Positions 1-5,913 of a DNA stretch of 16,041 nucleotides are shown here, piece after piece; position 1 is the first letter of the stretch, and every line of letters starts with the position of its first letter. A program made the position numbers and the translations under genes. The stretch covers positions 1 to 16,041 of the forward strand of contig JAQSYC010000014.1 in assembly GCA_029256345.1 (NCBI GenBank), written 5' to 3'. This DNA is from Clostridia bacterium (lineage in GTDB: Bacteria > Bacillota > Clostridia > Lachnospirales > Cellulosilyticaceae). A model generated the notes under the pieces. The model searched no databases, had not been told where the DNA came from, and saw only the letters and a list, made by a program, of their open reading frames with translations.

Positions 1-36
1 ATAGTTTGTACACTTTTTATCTATTCCATAACGCAT

Positions 37-71
37 AAAAAGAAGGTTTCAATCAATTATTGAAACCTTCT
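37..71 (-). terminator. Intrinsic terminator after rpmA
   Basis: A 13-bp perfect inverted repeat (arms 41-53 and 59-71, loop 54-58) is followed on the minus strand by a short U-run (40-37). It lies 8 bases beyond the rpmA stop codon and should end the rplU-prp-rpmA transcript. The U-run is only about five residues long, so termination may be incomplete. Confidence 0.85.
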
Positions 72-78
72 ACAGTAA

Positions 79-369
79 TTATGCTTCTTGTGCAACTGGA
101 TATACAGAAACTTGTTTCTTATCTCTGCCTTTACGTTCAAATTTAACTTTTCCATCTGATAATGCGAACAGTGTATCATCTCCACCGCGTCCTACATTTT
201 CACCAGGATGAATTTTGGTTCCTCTTTGACGATATAAAATATTACCAGCCTTTACAAATTGTCCATCTGCTCTTTTAGCACCTAAACGTTTTGATTCAGA
301 GTCACGACCATTTTTAGTAGATCCTACTCCTTTTTTATGAGCAAAAAACTGAAGGTCTAAACGTAACAT
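79..369 (-). CDS. rpmA: Large ribosomal subunit protein bL27, with cleavable N-terminal extension
   Basis: bL27 lies in the 50S subunit with its N-terminus reaching towards the peptidyl-transferase centre. The 96-residue product begins MLRLDLQFF followed by AHKKGVGST. The first nine residues are the Firmicutes-type extension that Prp removes after LQFF, leaving a mature protein that starts at Ala10. I place the start at the ATG at 369 because AGGAGG (383-378) lies 8 bases upstream. A GTG at 378 is in frame but overlaps that SD. The gene follows prp by 5 bases, and the prp stop codon lies within the rpmA translation-initiation region. The C-terminal part matches bL27 throughout (KIHPGENVGRGGDDTLFA). 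The identification is firm. Confidence 0.98.
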   Translation of the reverse strand: MLRLDLQFFAHKKGVGSTKNGRDSESKRLGAKRADGQFVKAGNILYRQRGTKIHPGENVGRGGDDTLFALSDGKVKFERKGRDKKQVSVYPVAQEA

Positions 370-374
370 ATCAC

Positions 375-716
375 TCACCTCCTAATAGTTTGAATTTGTA
401 TATAGTTTTCTCCGTACGTTTCTTTAATTGTGTTTAATCCTAATATCATTGCATCTAATAATATCTGAGAGCCATCTGAACAACTTCCCAACTTGCGTTT
501 TGGAAACTCACAATCTAATAAGCCTTGTGCATTGTCTAATTGTTTGATAGATGTTTCTTCATTTGATAATTCGGTGATTGCATTCACTGTATTAAATGTC
601 AATATACTTACAGCAGCACATATAATATCGGATCCATGACTAGAATAGCCTGAATGTCCCTCTATTTTAAAGCGCCATAATAAATCATTTTGATAATATA
701 AACTTGCAGAAATCAT
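375..716 (-). CDS. prp: Ribosomal-processing cysteine protease Prp (YsxB family)
   Basis: Prp cleaves the N-terminal extension of bL27 in Firmicutes, exposing the residues needed for ribosome function. The 113-residue product is full length for the family and has the characteristic motif GHSGYSSHGSDIICAAVS, with the expected catalytic dyad His21 and Cys33 (compare His22/Cys34 of the S. aureus enzyme). It sits between rplU and rpmA, the usual place, and its substrate is encoded immediately downstream. The ATG at 716 follows the rplU stop codon by only 5 bases, and I see no convincing SD in front of it. Translation is therefore probably coupled to rplU, which would keep the protease at a low ratio to ribosomal protein. 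Function is from family knowledge; coupling is inference. Confidence 0.95.
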   Translation of the reverse strand: MISASLYYQNDLLWRFKIEGHSGYSSHGSDIICAAVSILTFNTVNAITELSNEETSIKQLDNAQGLLDCEFPKRKLGSCSDGSQILLDAMILGLNTIKETYGENYIQIQTIRR

Positions 717-721
717 AACAC

Positions 722-1033
722 TTAAGCTTCAATAGCTGTAATGGTTATTTGAGTAAATGGTTGACGATGACCACGTTTTTTGTGGTAAGTCTTTTTAGCT
801 TTGTATTTGTAAATGATAAGTTTCTTGCCTTTGCCATCACCTACAACATCAGCTTTGACTGCTGCACCATTTACAAATGGCGTTCCAACAGTTAAAGAAT
901 CCTCTTGACCTACTACTAAAACATTATCAAATACAATTGATTCACCAGCTGCTGCATTTAATTTCTCAACACAAATGCTGTCTCCAACTTGTACTTTATA
1001 TTGTTTGCCACCTGTTTCAATAATTGCGTACAT
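722..1033 (-). CDS. rplU: Large ribosomal subunit protein bL21
   Basis: bL21 is a 23S rRNA-binding protein of the 50S subunit. The 103-residue product has the usual length and the typical start MYAIIETGGKQYKVQ and C-terminal rRNA-binding segment (KYKAKKTYHKKRGHRQPFT). A strong SD (AGGAGGTG, about 1046-1039) precedes the ATG at 1033. It is the first gene of the rplU-prp-rpmA unit, with its own promoter at 1151-1123 and an L21 leader RNA in the 5' untranslated region. The identification is firm. Confidence 0.98.
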   Translation of the reverse strand: MYAIIETGGKQYKVQVGDSICVEKLNAAAGESIVFDNVLVVGQEDSLTVGTPFVNGAAVKADVVGDGKGKKLIIYKYKAKKTYHKKRGHRQPFTQITITAIEA

Positions 1034-1116
1034 GTGTACACCTCCTCGATCCGAAAACTCGCCGAATATGGTACTGCAGAGCAGTTTTTAGAACCTCTTC
1101 GTGCGGCTTAAAACAC
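1034..1116 (-). promoter_or_regulatory. L21 leader RNA (5' UTR of rplU)
   Basis: The roughly 80-base untranslated leader between the promoter and rplU carries a block reading GCCGCACGAAGAGGTTC (about 1107-1091) that resembles the Firmicutes L21 leader family (Rfam L21_leader). A hairpin with arms ACTGC (1085-1081) and GCAGT (1077-1073) around a three-base loop is visible, flanked by GGT (1095-1093) and ACC (1072-1070), which could close it. GCCG (1107-1104) could also pair with CGGC near 1064-1061, bringing the two ends together. The leader is thought to control L21 operon expression, possibly by binding a ribosomal protein. I recognise it by motif and position, not by covariance search. Confidence 0.75.
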
Positions 1117-1122
1117 TTAAAT

Positions 1123-1151
1123 ATCTTATCATAGTCTGTAAAGCCTGTCAA
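1123..1151 (-). promoter_or_regulatory. Sigma-A-type promoter for rplU-prp-rpmA
   Basis: TTGACA (1151-1146) is a perfect -35 box. TAAGAT (1128-1123) is a good -10 box, with an ideal 17-base spacer. Transcription should start near 1116, giving the L21 leader. The -35 box lies within 10 bases of the rng stop codon (1157-1155), so the ribosomal genes start afresh although they lie directly behind rng. Confidence 0.85.
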
Positions 1152-1154
1152 TGT

Positions 1155-2585
1155 TTATCCTTCATAATATTGGCATACGAACTTGTTTTTTAATTCTTTT
1201 GCTAGCTTTGTAAGTTTAATTTTTATGCCATACTTATTTTCCCAAGCTTCTTTTAGTTTATAATGTGTAATAAATTCCTGAATTTCTTCGGTGCACTCCA
1301 AATTAACTGTCTTATTAATCGTTTTATAGGCCACGTATTTGATTTTTATTTCAATTAAATACCCATAATATTCAAGATGGTAATCTCCTGCAAAATATTC
1401 GGAGTGTTTATAGGGCGCAAAAATTTTTGTAGGAATACTTGTGTATTTTTTACTTCTTGCCATTTGCATCAATCCTAGTTCCGTGAGGGGGAAAATAATA
1501 GTTCTTTTATCCTGTAATTGATTGAGCAGTTGTTTGGCATAACTATAGATTTCTTCTTTATCTTCTTTATGAGGCATCTCAATGAGATCTAAAATAATAA
1601 TTCCTGCTAGGTTGCGCCTCAGCACTTGTAAAAGCGCTTCTTTGATTGCTAATCTATTAAGTTCTATAACTGCCTTGCGATGATTATGTGTCATGACTGC
1701 TTTTGCACTATTTACATCGATTACTGTAAGTGCTTCCGCATAATCAATAATAATATTACCGCCATTTTTTAGCCAAATCTTTCTGCCAGTGAGCATACCT
1801 ATTTCTTTAGCTATATCATAGATTTGATAAAGTTCTTCCCTCTGCTCAAAATATTTAATGTCAACCGGATAATCTTCTTGACCATACGCCCCAAAGATTG
1901 CTCTAAGCCCCTCTGTGATTTCTAAATCATCACAAATGATTTGAACCTCTTCGTGGATCTTTACATTTTCTATTACAATTTGAATAGGTATAGGGAATTC
2001 TTCATATAAAACAGAACCTCTTGAAAGATTATCCTTTATTTGCATCATTTTATTTGCTTTATTCATAAGATGCAACGCATCTTCTTTAATATCCTCTATA
2101 CTTATATGCTCTGCATGGGTCCTTACAATAAAACCATACTGGTTGCCTGAAATCTCATTTAATAACTGCTTAAAATGATTTCTCTGTGATTTATTTGTGA
2201 TTTTCTTTGAAACGCTTACCCCTGTTTCAAAAGGCATACATACAAGATGTTTACCTTTCAAACTTATTTTAGCAGTTAGTTTGTGACCTTTTTCTCCTTC
2301 ATTTTGTTTAAGGATTTGTACAGGCAGTCTAGTCCCTTGACATATTTTACCTTGATAATGAGAAGGAATTTGCGATAAATGAAGTAAGCCTTTTTTATCT
2401 CCTTCATAATCTACAAAAACAGCACTTAAATTTTTGACAACTTTATCAATCTGACCGATAATCACTTTATTTTGATTGCTAGGCTTCAAATTTGATTCCA
2501 TATATGTGGCAATAAGTTCATCCTCTAAGACCACTGCTATCCGCGTAAAAAGGACGGTTTTTTCAATAAGTATTAACTTTTTCAT
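1155..2585 (-). CDS. rng: Ribonuclease E/G family endoribonuclease
   Basis: The RNase E/G family makes endonucleolytic cuts in rRNA precursors and mRNA, preferring 5'-monophosphate ends. In the 476-residue product an S1 domain spans about 38-110 (DKVVKNLSAVFVDYEG, GLLHLSQIP), and a 5'-sensor segment GFIVRTHAE follows, with Arg155 and Thr156. The Mg-binding catalytic residues are present: Asp290 and Asn292 in ALTVIDVNSAKA, and Asp333 in IILDLIEMP. The family's zinc-link CPxC motif, expected after the LGLMQMARSK segment near 370-380, is missing; that region reads IPTKIFAPYKHSEYF. The C-terminal 90 residues are divergent. The ATG at 2585 overlaps the upstream stop codon as ATGA and has the SD AGGAGA 5 bases away. 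An upstream in-frame ATG at 2603 is not preferred, because the SD would lie inside it. Confidence 0.9.
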   Translation of the reverse strand: MKKLILIEKTVLFTRIAVVLEDELIATYMESNLKPSNQNKVIIGQIDKVVKNLSAVFVDYEGDKKGLLHLSQIPSHYQGKICQGTRLPVQILKQNEGEKGHKLTAKISLKGKHLVCMPFETGVSVSKKITNKSQRNHFKQLLNEISGNQYGFIVRTHAEHISIEDIKEDALHLMNKANKMMQIKDNLSRGSVLYEEFPIPIQIVIENVKIHEEVQIICDDLEITEGLRAIFGAYGQEDYPVDIKYFEQREELYQIYDIAKEIGMLTGRKIWLKNGGNIIIDYAEALTVIDVNSAKAVMTHNHRKAVIELNRLAIKEALLQVLRRNLAGIIILDLIEMPHKEDKEEIYSYAKQLLNQLQDKRTIIFPLTELGLMQMARSKKYTSIPTKIFAPYKHSEYFAGDYHLEYYGYLIEIKIKYVAYKTINKTVNLECTEEIQEFITHYKLKEAWENKYGIKIKLTKLAKELKNKFVCQYYEG

Positions 2586-3274
2586 ACTATTCTCCTGTAA
2601 CATTCAAGCGGAACATAGCTTGCTTGATCATACACATATAATTCTTTACGGGTTATATTAACCCATTTATCCGTGCCATCCTCCTCATTCAAAATAGCCT
2701 TTAAAAAAAGCTGAGGGCTCAGATTTTGGCTACTTCCCGCCTGAGCTTTAAGGTTTATCACTATATCGTCACTATTTTCTTCTAGGGTACACGCTAATAT
2801 CATGGGTTTGATATCCACCACTTGTATGCCTTTTTTACCTTTTTTATGAACGACTAATGATTCTTCCTCGAGTTTATCTGTCATTGCCGCTGAACTGGTG
2901 TGGATAAATGTCGCTTTAGGAAGGTGTATTTCATAGCTCGCAGCACTTACTAAGCTCATTAAAGAACCTGTATCTTCTGCTATACAAAATGCATCTATCA
3001 TTTCAATACCCTCTACAAGCACTTTATTCAGTTGCTCCTTTATTGTTTCAGGCCTCACATCTATTGTGGTTACTATATCCATGTACTCTCCTGTACTGCT
3101 TACGCCCACTGACAATGGCATCGCAAAATACACCAATGAATGGGGATTAAATCCCTGTGAATACGCAATAGGGATCTGCGCTACCTTAATGGCCCTTTGA
3201 AATAATCTCATAATATCTAAATGACCAACAAATTTAACTTGTCCTTGCTTTACAAATTTCAATCTAATTTTCAT
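2582..3274 (-). CDS. DUF2344 / TIGR03936-type radical SAM-linked protein
   Basis: The 230-residue protein is of the TIGR03936 (DUF2344) family, nearly always encoded next to, or fused to, the B12-binding-like radical SAM protein that also precedes it here. The diagnostic N-terminal block is clear: KGHLD-type sequence KFVGHLDIMRLFQRA (about 14-28), then IAYSQGFNPHSLVYFAMPL (about 36-54) and GVSSTGEYMD. No catalytic cluster is visible, so it probably acts as partner or substrate-binding subunit of the radical SAM enzyme; the reaction is unknown. The ATG at 3274 has AGGAG 6 bases upstream and lies 11 bases inside the upstream gene. The in-frame ATG at 3292 lacks this spacing. Its stop overlaps the rng start by 4 bases, so the three proteins are probably translated together. 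The repeated association with rng and rplU suggests an RNA-related role, which is inference. Confidence 0.9.
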   Translation of the reverse strand: MKIRLKFVKQGQVKFVGHLDIMRLFQRAIKVAQIPIAYSQGFNPHSLVYFAMPLSVGVSSTGEYMDIVTTIDVRPETIKEQLNKVLVEGIEMIDAFCIAEDTGSLMSLVSAASYEIHLPKATFIHTSSAAMTDKLEEESLVVHKKGKKGIQVVDIKPMILACTLEENSDDIVINLKAQAGSSQNLSPQLFLKAILNEEDGTDKWVNITRKELYVYDQASYVPLECYRRIV

Positions 3275-5111
3275 TACATACTCCTTTTTCAAGTCTGCTT
3301 ATACCACAAGCAGAACATTTTTCTCTGCAGTTAGGGGTTGTAACGATATCTTTGGCCTTTTCATTTTCTTTCATCAGGAACTTTTTAGTTACACCAATAT
3401 CAATATGATCCCATGGTAAAATTTCGTCATAACCTCTTGCTCTAGTAGCATAAAAATCAAAATCTATCCCAGCTTCTTCTGCTGCTTGTTCCCACTTTTC
3501 ATATCTAAAATGTTCACCCCAACTGTCAAATGTACAACCATTTTTAAATGCTCTATAGATAAGTGCACTCACTCGCCTATCTCCCCTTGCAATAACTGCT
3601 TCTAAAATACTAGTCTTCGCATCATGATGGTTATATTTAATTTGTTTTCTTTTAATAGAATTCTTTAACAAATTATGTTTTTCCATAAAACTCGCTACAG
3701 AATCCTGTGGTTCCCACTGAAAAGGAGTGAAAGGTTTTGGAACAAAACAAGAGGTGCTAACAACGAGCTGCAGCCCGCCTTGCCTTTTTTCTTTATCAAT
3801 TTGGTAATACACCAAAGCAATCTTTTCCGCTAATGCTGCAATCCCTTTGACATCTTCTTCTGTCTCATTTGGCAGTCCTAACATGAAATATAGTTTTACT
3901 CTATTCCATCCGCCCTCAAAAGCCAAACGACAACCATTTAATATTTCTTCTTCTGTTATATTTTTATTAATAACATCTCTCAATTTTTGCGTACCAGCCT
4001 CTGGTGCAAAGGTCAAACTGCTCTTTCGGACTTCTTGGACCTTTTTCATAAGATCTACTGAAAAAGCATCTACCCTAAGAGAAGGCAAAGATATATTAAC
4101 AAATTCCTCTTGACATAAGCTCATGAGTTCTTCTGAAAAACATTGCAAATCCTCATAATCACTGGTACTCAAAGACGCAAGTGAAATTTCTTCATAACCT
4201 GTAGAACGAAGTAATTTTTTTGCATGCTGTAGCAACACTTCTTTACTTTTCTGCCTTACCGGTCTATAGATCATCCCTGCCTGGCAAAACCTGCAGCCTC
4301 TTATACAACCTCTGAACATTTCTAACGTTACTCTGTCATGAATAGCTTGTATCCAAGGCACAATCTGCACTTCTGGATAAAAAACTTGATCAATATCTTT
4401 AACGATTACTTTTTTTATCTTATCCTTCGCCTTGGGGTGTAAGGTTTGTTTTTCTTTGATGGTGCCATCTTCATGATAGGTTTCTGCATAAAAACACGGA
4501 ATATAAAGACCTTCAACATCCAAAAGCTGCTCTAGAAACTCTCTTTTTGTCTTACCGCTTGCTTTCCACTCTTTATACTTGTCAAATAATACATCATACG
4601 TCACTTCCCCTTCACCTATATAAAATATATCTATAAAGGGTGCTAGAGGCTCGGGATTGCAAGCACAAGGCCCTCCAGCTATAATAAGTGGATCTTCTTC
4701 GCTCCGTTCTTCACTATAAAGTGGAATATCTGCCAGCTCTAACATATTTAAAATATTCGTATAACTCATCTCATACTGCAAAGTAAAGCCTACAAAATCA
4801 AAATTTTTAAGTATTGTGTGCGTCTCCAGCGAAAAGAGCGGCATATGATTAAGTTTCATGAGTTTTTCCATATCTGCCCAAGGAGCAAATACTCTTTCAC
4901 AATAAACATCTTCTCTTCTGTTAAAGAAGTGATATAATATCTGCATACCTAAGTGGCTCATCCCTACTTCATAAACATCAGGAAAGCAAAATGCAAAGCG
5001 CATCATGTCTTGTGTAATACCTTTCTTGCAGCTATTAAGTTCTCCACCTATATATCTTGCTGGTTTGTCAACTTGACTTAATATTGAATCTGATAAATTT
5101 ATTTTTGTCAT
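3264..5111 (-). CDS. TIGR03960 family radical SAM protein
   Basis: The 615-residue protein is of the TIGR03960 family of uncharacterised radical SAM enzymes. The N-terminal part (about 40-200) resembles a cobalamin-binding-like domain (CFPDVYEVGMSHLGMQ, IAGGPCACNPEPLAPF, DIFYIGEGEV). The radical SAM core follows, with a CxxxCxxC iron-sulfur motif in GCIRGCRFCQAGM (Cys269, Cys273, Cys276), then typical strand motifs (SLPSLRVDAF, SLTFAPEAGTQKLRDVINK, LYFMLGLPNETEED). A C-terminal cysteine cluster, NCREKCSACG near 600, could hold another metal site. The ATG at 5111 has the SD GGAGG. The gene overlaps the DUF2344 gene by 11 bases, the standard arrangement. Its substrate is not known; location beside rng and ribosomal-protein genes hints at RNA or ribosome modification, which is inference only. 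Confidence 0.92.
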   Translation of the reverse strand: MTKINLSDSILSQVDKPARYIGGELNSCKKGITQDMMRFAFCFPDVYEVGMSHLGMQILYHFFNRREDVYCERVFAPWADMEKLMKLNHMPLFSLETHTILKNFDFVGFTLQYEMSYTNILNMLELADIPLYSEERSEEDPLIIAGGPCACNPEPLAPFIDIFYIGEGEVTYDVLFDKYKEWKASGKTKREFLEQLLDVEGLYIPCFYAETYHEDGTIKEKQTLHPKAKDKIKKVIVKDIDQVFYPEVQIVPWIQAIHDRVTLEMFRGCIRGCRFCQAGMIYRPVRQKSKEVLLQHAKKLLRSTGYEEISLASLSTSDYEDLQCFSEELMSLCQEEFVNISLPSLRVDAFSVDLMKKVQEVRKSSLTFAPEAGTQKLRDVINKNITEEEILNGCRLAFEGGWNRVKLYFMLGLPNETEEDVKGIAALAEKIALVYYQIDKEKRQGGLQLVVSTSCFVPKPFTPFQWEPQDSVASFMEKHNLLKNSIKRKQIKYNHHDAKTSILEAVIARGDRRVSALIYRAFKNGCTFDSWGEHFRYEKWEQAAEEAGIDFDFYATRARGYDEILPWDHIDIGVTKKFLMKENEKAKDIVTTPNCREKCSACGISRLEKGVCNEN

Positions 5112-5144
5112 CTTATCCTCCGTAATTTAAATCCACTGTACATT

Positions 5145-5402
5145 TTAATCGATATAGTGACTAACTTTATCTTTCACCTCATCTACCAATGAATAAATTT
5201 CTTGTAATTGAATGCTTTTACTAAGCTGTACACTAATAAGCTGCTTGAGTTCGCTATTATTGTTTCTATGAAGTGCAATTAAAATACCTATTAGAATAAC
5301 CGTACACAAAATAAGCTGCTGTAAAAACTTTTCAAATACATTGTTTTCAGGTTCACTTTGTTTTTCTTCCCACGGTCTCTTTCTTCTGACTTCGCCCATC
5401 AT
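5145..5402 (-). CDS. Small single-pass membrane protein, possible SpoIVFA-like N-terminal remnant
   Basis: I do not recognise this 85-residue protein by sequence. It has a charged cytoplasmic-looking N-terminus (GEVRRKRPWEEKQSEPE), one hydrophobic segment at about 27-44 (QLILCTVILIGILIALH) and a C-terminal tail of about 40 residues with heptad-like leucines (ELKQLISVQLSKSIQLQEIY). Basic N-terminus, one membrane segment and this position are also features of the SpoIVFA/M23-type proteins that stand in this cluster in Bacillus and many Clostridia; here there is no LytM peptidase domain and no following SpoIVFB protease. Only 33 bases separate it from the radical SAM gene, so no remnant is hidden there. 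The start is ATG 5402 or 5399, behind the SD GAGGTG (5412-5407); a TTG at 5405 also fits. The relation to SpoIVFA is inference. Confidence 0.7.
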   Translation of the reverse strand: MMGEVRRKRPWEEKQSEPENNVFEKFLQQLILCTVILIGILIALHRNNNSELKQLISVQLSKSIQLQEIYSLVDEVKDKVSHYID

Positions 5403-5422
5403 CAACCACCTCTAAACTCATC

Positions 5423-5452
5423 ATTATATTGTATATATATGGGACAAGTCGA
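5423..5452 (-). promoter_or_regulatory. Candidate promoter for the small membrane protein / radical SAM / rng unit
   Basis: A perfect -10 hexamer TATAAT (5428-5423) is preceded at an 18-base spacer by TCGACT (5452-5447), four of six matches to the -35 consensus. It lies just after the mgsA terminator, where a new transcript would have to begin. The surrounding sequence is very AT-rich (TATATATA), which raises the chance of a fortuitous match. Confidence 0.45.
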
Positions 5453-5480
5453 TAACTTATGCGAACTTACACAGTAAAAT

Positions 5481-5505
5481 AAAAAAAGACTTAAAAAAGT
5501 CTTTT
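5481..5505 (-). terminator. Intrinsic terminator overlapping the mgsA stop codon
   Basis: A 9-bp perfect inverted repeat (arms 5484-5492 and 5497-5505, four-base loop) ends on the minus strand in a run of seven T. The upstream arm includes the first two bases of the mgsA TAA codon. The stem is AT-rich with only two G-C pairs, so it may be weak, but shape, U-run and position fit a terminator separating the mre/min/rodA/mgsA unit from the next one. Confidence 0.75.
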
Positions 5506-5899
5506 ATCTCATAACTTCACGCCAACTCAAATCTCCTCGTTCCAGTGCTTTAACTAATAGTTCAGCAGTTGCTAGATTTGTAGCGATAGGTATATTATGA
5601 ATATCACATAGTCTTTCAAGACTTCCAAGATCAGGTTCATGGGGTTTTTGTGATACTGGATCTCTAAGAAAGATAACCATATCTACCTGATTATGAGCAA
5701 TTTGAGCCCCTAGTTGCTGCGCTCCTCCTAAATGTCCTGCTAAATATTTGTAAATATTTAAGTTGGTCGCTTCTTCAACCAACCTTCCAGTTGTTCCTGT
5801 AGCATATAAAGTATGTTTGGTTAAAATATGTCTATATGCTATCGTAAAATTCTCCATAAGTTTCTTTTTTGCATCATGGGCAATTAGTGCTACATTCAT
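5504..5899 (-). CDS. mgsA: Methylglyoxal synthase family protein, with an active-site substitution
   Basis: Methylglyoxal synthase converts dihydroxyacetone phosphate to methylglyoxal and phosphate, a bypass of lower glycolysis. The 131-residue product matches the family end to end: ALIAHDAKK (His8, Asp9), YATGTTGRL (33-40), RDP with Asp80, PHEPD with His87 and Asp90, and NIPIATNLATAELL near the C-terminus. However, the hallmark GPxGGDQQ, whose Asp is the catalytic base (Asp71 in E. coli), reads GHLGGAQQLG here, with Ala60 encoded by GCG at 5722-5720. The other catalytic residues are kept, and there is no sign of decay. Activity may therefore be altered, or a neighbouring residue may serve. 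The ATG at 5899 is preceded by a GGAGG-type SD (about 5912-5907). It ends the mre-min-rodA operon, a common place for it in Clostridia. Confidence 0.92.
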   Translation of the reverse strand: MNVALIAHDAKKKLMENFTIAYRHILTKHTLYATGTTGRLVEEATNLNIYKYLAGHLGGAQQLGAQIAHNQVDMVIFLRDPVSQKPHEPDLGSLERLCDIHNIPIATNLATAELLVKALERGDLSWREVMR

Positions 5900-5913
5900 T
5901 TATAAAACCTCCT

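Noticed and set aside
376..378. GTG at 378 as the rpmA start
   Set aside because: It overlaps the AGGAGG that properly serves the ATG at 369, and would add three residues not seen in the usual L27 extension.
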